Part shown: piece by piece, positions 24,500-32,927 of the stretch | Layout of the letters: each line of letters begins with the position of its first letter | Numbering within the stretch: the stretch's first letter is position 1 | From: Deltaproteobacteria bacterium | Lineage (GTDB): Bacteria; Myxococcota_A; UBA9160; PR03 | Direction of reading: 5' to 3' | Assembly: GCA_035063765.1 (NCBI GenBank) | Contig: JAPSFT010000008.1 | Coordinates: 1-64,000, forward strand | Length of the DNA: 64,000 nucleotides | Position numbers and translations under genes: made by a program | The notes under the pieces: model-generated | Told to the model about the DNA's origin: nothing | What the model saw: only the letters and a program-made list of their open reading frames with translations | Database searches by the model: none

Positions 24500-25447
24500 A
24501 TGACCCGCCGCCGGATCGCCCGAGGCGCCCTGCTGCTGCTCGCCGCCTATGGGCTCCTCGCCTACGTGCTCCTGCCGCGCGCCTGGCGGCACCACGAGCA
24601 CCTGCCCGCGATGGCGACCCTGCCCGTGCGCACGCTCACGCCCGACGGCCTGCCGGGCGATCCCCTGAACGTGGCATTGATCGGTGACGAGGCGCAGGTG
24701 CGGAGCGCGTTCGCCGCCGCCGGCTGGAGCGCCGCGGTGCCGGTGACCCTGCGCAGCGGCGCCCGCATCACCGAGAGCGTGCTGCTCGACCGCCCCGACC
24801 GTGACGCGCCGGTGAGCCCGCTCCTGCTCTGGGGCCGTCGCGAGGACCTGGCCTTCGAGCGCGAGGTGGGGCGCAGCGCCCGCGAGCGCCATCACGTCCG
24901 CTTCTGGCGCTCGCCGATCCACGGCGACGGCGCTCGCCCCGTCTGGGTGGGCGCGGCGTCCTTCGACCGCGGCGTCGAGCTGAGCCGCAGGACCGGCCAG
25001 GTGACGCACCGGATCGCCCCCGACCTCGATGCCGAGCGCGATCGCGTCGTCGGCGACCTCGACGCCGCCGGAAGGCTGGTGCGGATCTTCGCCGTCGGCG
25101 GCATGGGTCCCACGCTCGCGGGCCGCAACGGCGGCGGCGACCCCTTCTTCACGGACGGCGAGATCTACGTGGGCGAGCTGGGCGAAGGGGTCGATGCAGC
25201 GCCGGCGCTGGGCCGCGCCGAGCGGCTCCCGAGCCCAGCGCTCGTGGTCGTGAAGGACACGCTCTGGTCGTGGCTCGAGCCGGCGCTAGCCGGCGGTCTC
25301 GAGCCGGCCCTGGCCGGCGGTCTCGAGCCCGCGCCAGACGGCGGTCCCGAGCCGGCGCCAGCCGGCGGTCCCGAGCCGGCGCGAGCCGGCGATCCCGAGC
25401 CGGCGCGTGGGGGAGGGGATCTCGACCCGGGTGGCGGTTCCCGTTGA
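24500..25447 (+). CDS. LssY C-terminal domain membrane-anchored protein with octapeptide repeats
   Basis: A 315-residue protein. It has one N-terminal transmembrane segment (about 8-26). An LssY_C-like domain follows (about 45-240), with DPLNVALIGDEAQVRSAFAAAGW, VWVGAASFDRG, THRIAPDLDAERDRVV and GDPFFTDGEIYVGEL. The C-terminal tail is an array of near-identical octapeptides (LEPALAGG, PEPAPAGG, PEPARAGD) encoded by a 24-bp DNA repeat. LssY_C proteins are linked to lipid or secretion loci, but the activity is unknown. ATG 24500 lies right after the upstream copies of the repeat, with only a weak ribosome-binding site. Confidence 0.65.
   Translation: MTRRRIARGALLLLAAYGLLAYVLLPRAWRHHEHLPAMATLPVRTLTPDGLPGDPLNVALIGDEAQVRSAFAAAGWSAAVPVTLRSGARITESVLLDRPDRDAPVSPLLLWGRREDLAFEREVGRSARERHHVRFWRSPIHGDGARPVWVGAASFDRGVELSRRTGQVTHRIAPDLDAERDRVVGDLDAAGRLVRIFAVGGMGPTLAGRNGGGDPFFTDGEIYVGELGEGVDAAPALGRAERLPSPALVVVKDTLWSWLEPALAGGLEPALAGGLEPAPDGGPEPAPAGGPEPARAGDPEPARGGGDLDPGGGSR
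25274..25407. repeat. 24-bp tandem repeat array encoding octapeptides
   Basis: About 5.6 copies start at 25274, 25298, 25322, 25346, 25370 and 25394. Each contains paired GCCGGC-like cores. They encode LEPALAGG-type octapeptides in the LssY-domain gene. Two related copies lie just upstream of the gene. Confidence 0.85.
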
Positions 25448-25516
25448 CACCCGAGCGTGCGAGCGGGTACAACGGCGCCGGGTCGGTGCCGGCCCCATCC
25501 CGAGGAGGATCCAGGA

Positions 25517-25984
25517 ATGCCTGCCGTCCGCTGCGCCCTCGTCGCCGTCTCGGTCCTCGCGCTGGCCGCACCCGCCGCCCAGGCCGCGCCCGCGCAGGCC
25601 TGGGACCAGGCCAAGGTCGCCGAGCTCGGCAAGCAGCTCGAGACGACCACCAACGACCTCTGGCAGACCTTCCGCCGCCAGCCGCGCCCGACCGTCGGGC
25701 AGGGCCAGGCGAACAGCTTCTTCCGCCTCCAGCAGCAGCTCCGCTCGCTGCGCAGCGAGGCGCGCTCGCTCTCGCGCATGCTCCAGGGCGGCGCCGGCCA
25801 CGACGAGACCCTGCCGAGCTTCCAGAGCATGATGGAGACGATCCGCGTCGCCCAGGACAACGCGCGGCGCGTGTTCAGCGGCGCCGAGGTGCGCGAGAAG
25901 GCGGACGCGGCGCGCGCCGTGATGAACCAGCTGATCCCCTACTACGACACCACGGCCCAGCCGCTCGTGCCGACGACGCGCTGA
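25517..25984 (+). CDS. Small secreted helical protein of unknown function
   Basis: A 155-residue protein with a clear signal peptide (about 1-24, ending AQA). A largely helical mature part follows, rich in Gln, Arg and Leu (ANSFFRLQQQLRSLRSEARSLSR). It has no cysteines after the signal and no family I recognise. GAGGAGGAT 8 nt upstream supports ATG 25517. A periplasmic, possibly coiled-coil, product is likely. Confidence 0.65.
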   Translation: MPAVRCALVAVSVLALAAPAAQAAPAQAWDQAKVAELGKQLETTTNDLWQTFRRQPRPTVGQGQANSFFRLQQQLRSLRSEARSLSRMLQGGAGHDETLPSFQSMMETIRVAQDNARRVFSGAEVREKADAARAVMNQLIPYYDTTAQPLVPTTR

Positions 25985-26009
25985 GCAGGGCGGGCCGGTC
26001 CCGCCGGGA

Positions 26010-26141
26010 TCAGGGCCGGCTCTCGCGGATCGCAACGAGCTCGGCCAGCACCTCGAGGTCCTTGGGCCGGCCCGCGGCGCGCTCGACCTCGATCAGCTTG
26101 TCGGGGCCGAGGACCGGTCAGCGCACGCCGAACAGCTCCAT
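26010..26141 (-). pseudogene. Remnant of a nucleotidyltransferase (DUF6036-like) gene
   Basis: A 44-codon stretch reads MELFGVR, then an in-frame TGA, then PVLGPDKLIEVERAAGRPKD and LEVLAELVAIRESRP to a stop. The AAGRPKDLEVLAEL motif is the usual C-terminus of small nucleotidyltransferases that pair with a short helical partner. The N-terminal GG...DxD catalytic part is missing. The partner ORF lies immediately upstream. Confidence 0.55.
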
Positions 26142-26341
26142 CGTGACCCCTCGCGGCCCGCCCGGCGAAGCTCGGCGGCCATCCGCTGGAGTGCCATGAG
26201 CTGGAGCAGGCGCTGCTCGGGCGTGAGCCGCAGGTTCTTCGCGATCAACGTGCGGTCGATGCCGCCCAGGTACGCGCGCACCACGGGGTCGGGCTCGCCG
26301 GCTCCGGGTTCGTCGTCTTGGGCGTGCTCGGGAGCCGACAC
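26093..26341 (-). CDS. Small helical partner of the decayed nucleotidyltransferase (antitoxin-like)
   Basis: An 82-residue ORF whose middle part (VVRAYLGGIDRTLIAKNLRL, then TPEQRLLQLMALQRMAAELR) matches the short helical proteins normally encoded next to nucleotidyltransferase-type genes. The last 20 residues (from about REGSRW) look like out-of-frame sequence overlapping the remnant partner, so the true end has probably been lost. GTG 26341 has GAGG 7 nt upstream. It is likely non-functional or orphaned. Confidence 0.5.
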   Translation of the reverse strand: MSAPEHAQDDEPGAGEPDPVVRAYLGGIDRTLIAKNLRLTPEQRLLQLMALQRMAAELRRAGREGSRWSCSACADRSSAPTS

Positions 26342-26399
26342 GCGGGACCTCGGGCGGAGGACGCGCGGAGGATACCGGGGCCCGCGGGGGCTGGAAGGC

Positions 26400-26672
26400 T
26401 CAGCGCTCCGGCGCGGGCGGGTCGCAGACGTGCCCGCGCTCGCACGAGAGCGTCGTCGGGCGGGCGGGCGGGGGCGGCGGCGGCGGGCCGTCGCTGCGGT
26501 AGATCGTCCAGACGCCGTCCTTGCCGGTGAGCAGGCCCGGGCGCGACTCGAGCTCGCGGCGGTTGTAGCTGACCTTCCCCGCGCCCTCGTCCTTCGGCGC
26601 GGGCGCCGGGCCCGCGCAGCCGGCGAGCAGCGCGAGCGCCGCGACGGCGGCCGCGGCGGCGCACGCGCGCAT
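26400..26672 (-). CDS. Small lipoprotein
   Basis: A 90-residue protein with a lipoprotein signal (LALLAGC, lipidated Cys about residue 19). The mature part contains VSYNRRELESRPGLLTGKDG and a PPPPPPP run, and ends with two cysteines (CERGHVC) that could form a disulfide. Its ATG overlaps the stop of the porin gene by one base, so it is the last gene of the nhaC-porin operon. Family not recognised. It may be an outer-membrane or periplasmic accessory. Confidence 0.7.
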   Translation of the reverse strand: MRACAAAAAVAALALLAGCAGPAPAPKDEGAGKVSYNRRELESRPGLLTGKDGVWTIYRSDGPPPPPPPARPTTLSCERGHVCDPPAPER

Positions 26673-27952
26673 CAGAAGCGCACCCTCGTGCCGAGCGTGC
26701 CCAGCCAGATGTCGTCGAGGCTCGGGTCCTGGTCGGTGTCGACGGTGTACCAGCGGAGCTGCGAGTAGAGCTCGATGCCCCAGTTCTCGAGCACCTGCAC
26801 CGCGGCGATGCCGACCGACTGGCTCTGGTCCCCCTCGGCGGCGAGGTTCTCGTTCCAGTCGTAGTCGACGCCGAAGCCGATCGGGCCGAACGGGAAGAGG
26901 CGCGTGTCCCAGCCGAGCTTGCCGTACACGCTGTAGGGCGTGTCGCCGTCGGCGCCGCCGTCGTAGCCGCTCGAGACGGTGAGGCTCACGCCGCTCGCGT
27001 CGTGGAGCAGCGAGCCCGAGCCGGCGATGCGGTAGTCCTCGCTGCCGCTGTTCGGGCGCGAGATGCCGACCCCGCCGAGCGCCGTGAAGCCCGGCAGGTC
27101 GACACCGCTCCAGTGGTCGTAGTCGCCGCCGAAGGTGAGGGCGGCGTCGTAGCGCTGGTCGGAGCCGGCCGAGATCGAGAGCTGCGCCGGGCCGAACATC
27201 GGCGAGTCGTAGCGGACGCGGCCCATCCGCTCGCCGTCGAAGTTGAAGAAGGCGTCCTCGATCCGGGTCCCGGTGAAGTCGTGGCCGTCCGAGAACAGGA
27301 GGCCGCCGGCGATGAACTCGACGCCCGAGGTCATGATCGGGCCGCTCACCAGCGAGAGGTCGAACTCCGCGACGTTGTCGGTCGCCGCCGAGCCGTGCCC
27401 GAACATCACGCGGCCGAAGCGGTCGTCGCGCGCCCACAGCTCGGCGCGCCGCATCGAGATGAAGTTGCCGGCGCGCTCGTTCTCCTGGCTCACGTCGAAG
27501 GAGTTGTTCGGGCTGAAGGCCACCTCGAGCGTCGAGCCCACCTGCGGGCCCTCCGCGAAGGTGCTGACACCCGCGAAGCGCAGCCGGCTGTTCGAGGCGT
27601 CGTTGTCGACGAAGTAGCCCTTCGCGTCCTTGCCGTCGGCGGCGAAGCTGAAGGCCTGGTTGACCTGCCCGGCGATGTCGATCCGGATGCGCGGCGCGTC
27701 GTAGTCGGTGACCGGGTACTGGCCGTCCTCGCGGCGGTACTCCGGGTGCTCCGCGTGGTGCACGGGGGCGGCGCTCTCGCGCAGCTCCTGCACCTCCTGG
27801 CGGAGGGACCGGATCTCGGCGTCCTGCTTCTCCAGGCGCTCGATCAGCGCGTCCACGCGCGGGTCCTCGGCCGCGGCGGGCGCCGCGAAGGCGAGTGCGG
27901 CGAGCAGCGCAGGCAGCAGGGCCGGCACGAGTCGAAGCGGGATCGTCGTCAT
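26672..27952 (-). CDS. Outer-membrane porin with N-terminal coiled coil
   Basis: A 426-residue protein. It has a signal peptide (about 1-28), a short coiled coil (VDALIERLEKQDAEIRSLRQ and following) and then a beta-rich domain (about 90-426) of the porin type, with alternating hydrophobic strands, SNSRLRFAG, RRAELWARDDRFGRVMFG, and a terminal phenylalanine in TRVRF that acts as the BamA recognition signal. Substrate unknown. Start overlaps the nhaC stop (ATGA at 27949), so the porin is co-translated with a sodium/proton antiporter. Confidence 0.8.
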   Translation of the reverse strand: MTTIPLRLVPALLPALLAALAFAAPAAAEDPRVDALIERLEKQDAEIRSLRQEVQELRESAAPVHHAEHPEYRREDGQYPVTDYDAPRIRIDIAGQVNQAFSFAADGKDAKGYFVDNDASNSRLRFAGVSTFAEGPQVGSTLEVAFSPNNSFDVSQENERAGNFISMRRAELWARDDRFGRVMFGHGSAATDNVAEFDLSLVSGPIMTSGVEFIAGGLLFSDGHDFTGTRIEDAFFNFDGERMGRVRYDSPMFGPAQLSISAGSDQRYDAALTFGGDYDHWSGVDLPGFTALGGVGISRPNSGSEDYRIAGSGSLLHDASGVSLTVSSGYDGGADGDTPYSVYGKLGWDTRLFPFGPIGFGVDYDWNENLAAEGDQSQSVGIAAVQVLENWGIELYSQLRWYTVDTDQDPSLDDIWLGTLGTRVRF

Positions 27953-29430
27953 CGGTCGGTTCCCCCCGGTGGACGAGCCCGTGCGACCTGGAAGCCGGTC
28001 GCTCCGTAGAGCACGGTCAGGATCGGGCTCAGGATGTTGAAGAAGCAGAAGGGCAGGTAGAGCAGGGTCGGCACGCCCAGCACCGCCGCCATGAAGGCGC
28101 CGCACGAGTTCCAGGGCACCAGCGGGGAGGTGACCGTGCCGGCGTCGGCCGCCGCCCGCGACAGCACCTGGGGCGCGAAGCCGCGCTCGGCGAACACCTT
28201 CTTGAAGGTCTTCACCGGCAGCACCAGCGCGATGTACTGGTCGGCCGCCACGACGTTCAAGCCGAGCGCCATGCCGGCGGTCGTCGCGAACAGCCGCCCG
28301 TCGCTCTTCGCGCGCGCGATCAGGGGGTCCACGAGCTTCCCGATCAGGCCGAACTCCTGGAGCAGGGTGCCGAAGGTGACGGCGCCGAGGATCAGCCAGA
28401 TCGTCCCGAGCATGCTGTCCATCCCGCCGCGCGAGAGCAGCCGGTCGACGTCCGCGAGCCCCGAGTTGGCCTCGAAGCCGGTCGCCATCGCCGACCAGAT
28501 GCCCTTCAGGTAGACGAGCGGCGTCGCGAGCTCCGGGTCGGCGACGAAGCGCTGGAAGACCTCGGGCTGGGTCAGGATCCCCTGCACGCCCGCGAAGAGC
28601 GATGCGGCCAGGATGGCGAGCGCCGAGGGCGACTTCTTGAGCGACATCCCGAGCAGCGCCAGGAGCGGCAGCAGGTTCCAGAGCGAGATCCAGTAGAGCT
28701 GGTCGAGCTTGGTGAGGTCCGCCGAGGCCGCCGCTTCGTCGGGCAGCACGCCCTCGCCGCTCAGCCCGAGGATCGCCAACACGAGCGCGCCGATCAGGAA
28801 CGCCGGCACCGACGTCCAGACCTGGGCCCGGATGTGGGTGTAGAGGTCGGCGCCCGCGAGCTGGGAGGCCAGGACGGTGGTCTCCGAGAGGGGAGAGACC
28901 TTGTCGCCGAGGTACGAGCCCGAGATCACGGCGCCCGCGGTGATCGCCGGGGAGACGCCGAGCAGCGACGCGATCCCGACCAGGCCCACCCCGACCGTGC
29001 CCGCCGTCGTCCACGAGCTCCCGATGCTCAGCGAGGTGAGCGCGCAGATCACCGCCGTCGAGACGTAGTAGAAGTCCGGGTCGATCCAGCGGATCCCGTA
29101 GGAGACGAGCGTCGGGATCGTGCCGGAGAGGTTCCAGGTGCCGATCAGGGCGCCGACCGCGAGCAGGATGAAGATCGCGCTCGTCACCGAGCCGACCGCC
29201 CGCTTGATCGCGTCCTCGACCTCGCCCCAGGTGTGGCCGTTGCGCAGGACGATGACGCCGGTCGCCATCGCGCACACGACGAGCGCAGCCGGGATCGGCC
29301 CGCCGAGCGCGTCGAGCCCGTAGAGCGACAGGCCGCCGGCGATCAGCGCCACCAGCAGCGCCAGCGGGGCGATCGCGTCTACGTAGGAGGGCGGGCGGAT
29401 CGGCCGCGTGTGCTCAGGGGTGTCGCTCAC
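27949..29430 (-). CDS. nhaC: Na+/H+ antiporter, NhaC family
   Basis: A 493-residue membrane protein with about 11-12 helices. NhaC-family segments include SLSIGSSWTTAGTVGVGLVG, GAVISGSYLGDKVSPLSETT and a late conserved region around LGLNVVAADQYIALVLP and PLVPWNSCGAFMA. It exchanges cytoplasmic sodium for protons. GTG 29430 has GAGGAG 3 nt upstream. The frame is open to TTG 29499, but that extension is low-complexity. It lies downstream of an Mrp-type module and upstream of a porin on the same strand. Confidence 0.9.
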   Translation of the reverse strand: MSDTPEHTRPIRPPSYVDAIAPLALLVALIAGGLSLYGLDALGGPIPAALVVCAMATGVIVLRNGHTWGEVEDAIKRAVGSVTSAIFILLAVGALIGTWNLSGTIPTLVSYGIRWIDPDFYYVSTAVICALTSLSIGSSWTTAGTVGVGLVGIASLLGVSPAITAGAVISGSYLGDKVSPLSETTVLASQLAGADLYTHIRAQVWTSVPAFLIGALVLAILGLSGEGVLPDEAAASADLTKLDQLYWISLWNLLPLLALLGMSLKKSPSALAILAASLFAGVQGILTQPEVFQRFVADPELATPLVYLKGIWSAMATGFEANSGLADVDRLLSRGGMDSMLGTIWLILGAVTFGTLLQEFGLIGKLVDPLIARAKSDGRLFATTAGMALGLNVVAADQYIALVLPVKTFKKVFAERGFAPQVLSRAAADAGTVTSPLVPWNSCGAFMAAVLGVPTLLYLPFCFFNILSPILTVLYGATGFQVARARPPGGTDR

Positions 29431-29508
29431 CGGCTCCTCGACGATCGCCGGGGGGGGCCGCGGCGGCGACACGATGGCACCCCACCGGTCCGGCGGCAAG
29501 GCGCCGGG

Positions 29509-29634
29509 TCAGGGTCCGGCGAGCAGCGCCGTGCCGAGCAGGACCAGGAGGCCGAGCAGCAGCGCGCACGCCACCGGCCAGGTCCCGAGCCGGGCCTCGA
29601 CCGCGTCGGCGGCGGCGACGATGCGCCGGATCAC
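29509..29634 (-). CDS. 41-residue single-pass membrane peptide
   Basis: A short ORF from GTG 29634: VIRRIVAAADAVEARLGTWP, then one hydrophobic helix (about 21-40). GGGGAG lies about 7 nt upstream. Codon third positions are GC-rich as in neighbouring genes, and it fits between mnhD (21 nt away) and nhaC (79 nt away) on the same strand. Possibly a small accessory subunit of the antiporter complex. No homology recognised. Confidence 0.5.
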   Translation of the reverse strand: MIRRIVAAADAVEARLGTWPVACALLLGLLVLLGTALLAGP

Positions 29635-29655
29635 GCGCTGCTCCCCGGTGCCATC

Positions 29656-31104
29656 TCAGGCTCCCCGCCCGATCCGGAGCAGGCTCGCGAGCGGGAGCAT
29701 CCGGACGGCGAAGGCGGCGAGCGCCAGGGCGAGCGCCAGGAGCTCGCGGGAGCGCTCCACCGGCGCGTGCAGCTCGGCCGGCGCGCCGCTGGCGCTGCGG
29801 GTGTGTGTCAGGACGCGGACGACGTAGGTCGCGGTCAGGGCCCCGCCGGCCAGCATGGCCGCCACCCACCACCACTGCCCGGTCTCGAGCGCGGTGCGGC
29901 GCAGCAGGCTCGGCTGGAGTCCGACGAGCGACACCCCGCCGAGCCCGAAGGCGAGCAGGCTCAGGGGCAGCGCGCGGGCGGCGCCGGCCAGGCCGTCGAT
30001 GCGGTCGTGACCAAGCCCGCGCGCGAGCAGGCCGACCGCGAGGAACATGGCGGTCTTCGCCAGCGCGTGGGCGATCGCCTGCACGAGGCCGCCGGTTACA
30101 GCCGCCGGGCCGGCCGCCGCCAGCGGGAACACCAGGAAGAGGTACCCGATCTGCGCCACGGTCGAGTAGGCGACCAGCAGCTTGAGCCGCTCCTGGCGCA
30201 CGGCGAGCACGCCGCCGAACACGATCGCGCCGGCGCCGAGCGCGCCGAGGAGCTGCTCCGCGGCGGGCGTCGCGAGCCCCGGCAGCGCGTCGAACCACAG
30301 CCGCACGGCCAGGAAGAAGGGCGCCTTCACGACCAGCGCCGAGAGCACGGCGCTCGCGGCCGGTGGGGCGCCGGCGTGCGCCGGTGGGAGCCACAGGTGG
30401 AGCGGGAAGAGCGCCGCCTTCGCGAGCAGGCCCACGGTCATGAGCGCCGCTGCGACCCGTGCCGCGGGGTCGACCCGCACGCGCCCGGCGAGCAGCGCCA
30501 GGTCGAGCGTCCCGTAGGCGCCGTAGAGGAGGCCCACCCCGAGCAGGAAGAGCACCGAGCCGATCAGGGCGAAGAGCAGGTAACGGAGCGCGGCCCGCAG
30601 CGTCGTGGCGCTGCCGCCGAGCGACACGAGCGGGACGGCGCCGAAGGTGAGCAGCTCGAGGGCCACGAACTGGTTGAAGAGGTCGCCGGCGAGGAAGGCG
30701 GCGGTGAGGCCGGTCCAGACCGTGAGCAGCAGCGTCCAGAAGGCGAGCGGGGCGCGCGCCTCGCCGCGCGCCGGGCCCGTGAAGTCGGCGCGCCCGTAGA
30801 GCGCGGCGGCGCCGATCAGGAGCGCGCTCGTGACGAGCATCGCCGCCGAGAGCCCGTCGGCGCGCAGCGTGATGCCGAGGGGAGGTGCCCAGCCGCCCAC
30901 GAGATACTCGAGCGCGTCGCCCGCCCGCCACACGGCCCGGGCGATCGCCACGGCGAGGCCGAGGCTGGCTGCGACGGTCCCGAGCGCGACGCGCTGCGCG
31001 TACCGGCCGCCGAGCAGGGCGGCGAGCGCGACCCCGATCGCGGGCAGCACCAGCGCGAGCGGCAGGAGGAAGGCTCCGGGCGGCGCGGCGGGGGCGGGGC
31101 TCAT
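29656..31104 (-). CDS. mnhD: Mrp/Mbh-type antiporter large subunit (MnhD/MbhH-like)
   Basis: A 482-residue membrane protein of the NuoM/MrpD family with about 14 helices. The conserved ion-channel elements are the glutamate in FVALELLTFGAVPLV, lysines in LLAKAALFPLHLWLPPAH and VVKAPFFLAVRLW, and the histidine/lysine helix AIAHALAKTAMFL. It is the only large antiporter-like subunit in this cluster. ATG 31104 overlaps the mnhC stop (ATGA). Confidence 0.9.
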   Translation of the reverse strand: MSPAPAAPPGAFLLPLALVLPAIGVALAALLGGRYAQRVALGTVAASLGLAVAIARAVWRAGDALEYLVGGWAPPLGITLRADGLSAAMLVTSALLIGAAALYGRADFTGPARGEARAPLAFWTLLLTVWTGLTAAFLAGDLFNQFVALELLTFGAVPLVSLGGSATTLRAALRYLLFALIGSVLFLLGVGLLYGAYGTLDLALLAGRVRVDPAARVAAALMTVGLLAKAALFPLHLWLPPAHAGAPPAASAVLSALVVKAPFFLAVRLWFDALPGLATPAAEQLLGALGAGAIVFGGVLAVRQERLKLLVAYSTVAQIGYLFLVFPLAAAGPAAVTGGLVQAIAHALAKTAMFLAVGLLARGLGHDRIDGLAGAARALPLSLLAFGLGGVSLVGLQPSLLRRTALETGQWWWVAAMLAGGALTATYVVRVLTHTRSASGAPAELHAPVERSRELLALALALAAFAVRMLPLASLLRIGRGA

Positions 31105-31448
31105 GGCCGGTGCGGGCCCGGCGGCTCCACCGTCCCGGTCCCGTCCCCGGAGCCGGGAGCGGCGGCCGCGTCGACCTCGGCGAGCCGCCGCACCAGCGCC
31201 ACCGCGAGCGCGGTCGAGGCGAAGGCGACCACGATGCCGGTGATGATCAGCGCCTGCGGCACCGGGTCGGCGGCGAGGCCCGCGCCCGCGCCCCGCCGCG
31301 CGATCACGGCGAGCACCAGGAACACGCCGCCGCCCAGCACGTTGAAGGCGAGGAGCTTGCGCAGCGGCCCGTGCCCGGTGGCGACGCCGTAGAGCCCGAG
31401 GCCCACCAGCGCGGCCCCGCACAGCCCGAAGACCGTGGCGCCGCTCAC
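31101..31448 (-). CDS. mnhC: Mrp subunit C (NuoK-like)
   Basis: A 115-residue protein with three helices of the NuoK/MrpC family: GLCGAALVGLGLYGVATG, LLAFNVLGGGVFLVLAVIA and DPVPQALIITGIVVAFASTA. The DPVPQALIITGIVV motif is diagnostic. The C-terminus is a short Ala/Gly-rich cytoplasmic tail. GTG 31448 overlaps the upstream stop (GTGA). Confidence 0.9.
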   Translation of the reverse strand: MSGATVFGLCGAALVGLGLYGVATGHGPLRKLLAFNVLGGGVFLVLAVIARRGAGAGLAADPVPQALIITGIVVAFASTALAVALVRRLAEVDAAAAPGSGDGTGTVEPPGPHRP

Positions 31449-32386
31449 GGGGCGCCGTCCCGTGCCGGCGGCCCTTCGACCAGCAGCGCGAGCGCCGCCG
31501 CCACCGAGAGCGTCATCGCGACCTCGACCGCGACGATGATCGGCTTGGCGAGGCCGTCGGGGTAGGCGAGGAAGCCGCCGGCCCAGAGCGGGCCGGCGAG
31601 GCCCACGGCGAAGAAGGCGAGCGGGCCCGCCACGAGCACGGCGCGCAGCCGGCGGGCCGACACCAGCGGAGCGTCGACGAGACCCGCCATGCGCGCGAGC
31701 AGCCACATCGCGGCGAGCACGACGGCCGCCGCGAAGGCCCCGCCCGGCTCGTCCGAGCCGTTCCAGAGCAGGTACACGGCGACCACGACGCCGATCGGGG
31801 GCAGCTCGCGGGCGAGGAACACGAGAGCGTCATCGGGGCGCGCGGGCGGGACGCCGCCGGGCCGGCCGCCCCAGCCGCGGTCGGCCGCGAGCGACCAGAC
31901 GCCGATCAGCGACGCCAGCACCACCACCTTCTCGAGCATGGTGTCGAGCGATCGGTAGGCGAGCAGCGCCGCGGTGACAGGGTTGCCGAGGCCGAGGCCC
32001 GGGAGCTCCGCCGCCGCCTGCGGCGCGAGCGACGGGCCGGGCTCGGGGAGCGCCAGTACCACCCAGGCGATCCCGGCCGACACGAGGGCGCAGGCGCCAG
32101 CGACGGCGGCGCGCAGGCCGGCGCCGGGCCGCTCGCGCTCGCCGGCGCCGCCGGCTCCGAGCCGGCCGACGGCCGCCAGCAGGAGGAGGCCCGTGAGCCC
32201 CCCCATCGACGCCTCGGTGAGCGCCACGTCGAGCGTCCCGAGGCGGACCGACCCGAGACCCAGCAGGAAGCCGTAGGCGACGAAGCCGATCGCGGCGGCC
32301 CGCGCCGTGCGCGCCGCGATCACCCAGCCCGCCATCGCGAGGGCGAGGAGCGCGAGCCCGAGGTCGACGGCGAGCCCGGCGCTCAC
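31445..32386 (-). CDS. mnhB: Fused DUF4040 (MbhD) - MbhE - MrpB subunit
   Basis: A 313-residue membrane protein joining three usually separate pieces. Residues about 1-80 are a DUF4040/MbhD unit (VALTEASMGGLTGLLLLAAV). Residues about 95-170 are MbhE-like (TAALLAYRSLDTMLEKVVVL). Residues about 185-310 are MrpB (PIGVVVAVYLLWNGSDEPGG and following). The first two parts correspond to the C-terminal end of MrpA. Joined to MrpB they supply the lateral half-channel of the antiporter module without the NuoL-like part of MrpA. It is coupled to neighbours on both sides by GTGA overlaps. Confidence 0.85.
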   Translation of the reverse strand: MSAGLAVDLGLALLALAMAGWVIAARTARAAAIGFVAYGFLLGLGSVRLGTLDVALTEASMGGLTGLLLLAAVGRLGAGGAGERERPGAGLRAAVAGACALVSAGIAWVVLALPEPGPSLAPQAAAELPGLGLGNPVTAALLAYRSLDTMLEKVVVLASLIGVWSLAADRGWGGRPGGVPPARPDDALVFLARELPPIGVVVAVYLLWNGSDEPGGAFAAAVVLAAMWLLARMAGLVDAPLVSARRLRAVLVAGPLAFFAVGLAGPLWAGGFLAYPDGLAKPIIVAVEVAMTLSVAAALALLVEGPPARDGAP

Positions 32387-32673
32387 CGCGGCCTGCTGCG
32401 GGTCGCCGTCGCGGCGAGGAGCTGGGCCACGGCGGTGGCGGTGAGCTGGGCGAGCAGCCAGGCGGCGATCAGCTTCGCCCCCGCGAGCACGCCGCCCGCG
32501 TGGGGCAGGAGGCCGAGCACGATCAGGCCGAGCCCGAGGTTGTCGGCCTTGGTGAGCGCGTGCACGCGGCTCGCGGCGTCGGGGAAGCGCACGAGGCCGA
32601 TGCTGCCGGCCAGGAAGAAGAACGCTCCCGCCGAGACCGCGACGACCGTGAAGGCAGCGGCGAGCGTGCTCAC
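32383..32673 (-). CDS. mnhG: Mrp subunit G
   Basis: A 96-residue membrane protein with three helices. It shows the MnhG/PhaG pattern FFFLAGSIGLVRFPDAASRVHALTKADNLG. GTG 32673 overlaps the mnhF stop (GTGA), and its own stop overlaps the DUF4040/MrpB fusion. Confidence 0.92.
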   Translation of the reverse strand: MSTLAAAFTVVAVSAGAFFFLAGSIGLVRFPDAASRVHALTKADNLGLGLIVLGLLPHAGGVLAGAKLIAAWLLAQLTATAVAQLLAATATRSRPR

Positions 32674-32927
32674 CGGCCCTCCGGCGCGTGCTTCGCGAGC
32701 GCCGCGGACGCGAAGGCGGAGACCAGCGCGAGGAGCAGCGCCATGTCCACGACCGCCGGCGTCGAGCTCGCGACCGACACCAGGAGCAGCGCCGCGATCC
32801 CCCCGCTGCCGAGGAGCTGCGCCGCCATCATGCGGTCCGCGTCGGTCGGGCCGCGCACGACGCGCACGAGGCCCACGGCCACCATCAGGAGCACGAAGGC
32901 GGCCGCGCCCGAGAGGAACTCAGCCAT
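32670..32927 (-). CDS. mnhF: Mrp subunit F
   Basis: An 85-residue membrane protein with three helices and the MnhF signature VRVVRGPTDADRMMAAQLLG (the family's GP-D-R loop). It overlaps the end of mnhE by 8 nt. Confidence 0.92.
   Translation of the reverse strand: MAEFLSGAAAFVLLMVAVGLVRVVRGPTDADRMMAAQLLGSGGIAALLLVSVASSTPAVVDMALLLALVSAFASAALAKHAPEGR

Noticed and set aside
25274-25407. CRISPR-like regular repeats
   Set aside because: Units are contiguous 24-mers with no spacers and are in frame inside a gene. No cas genes are present.
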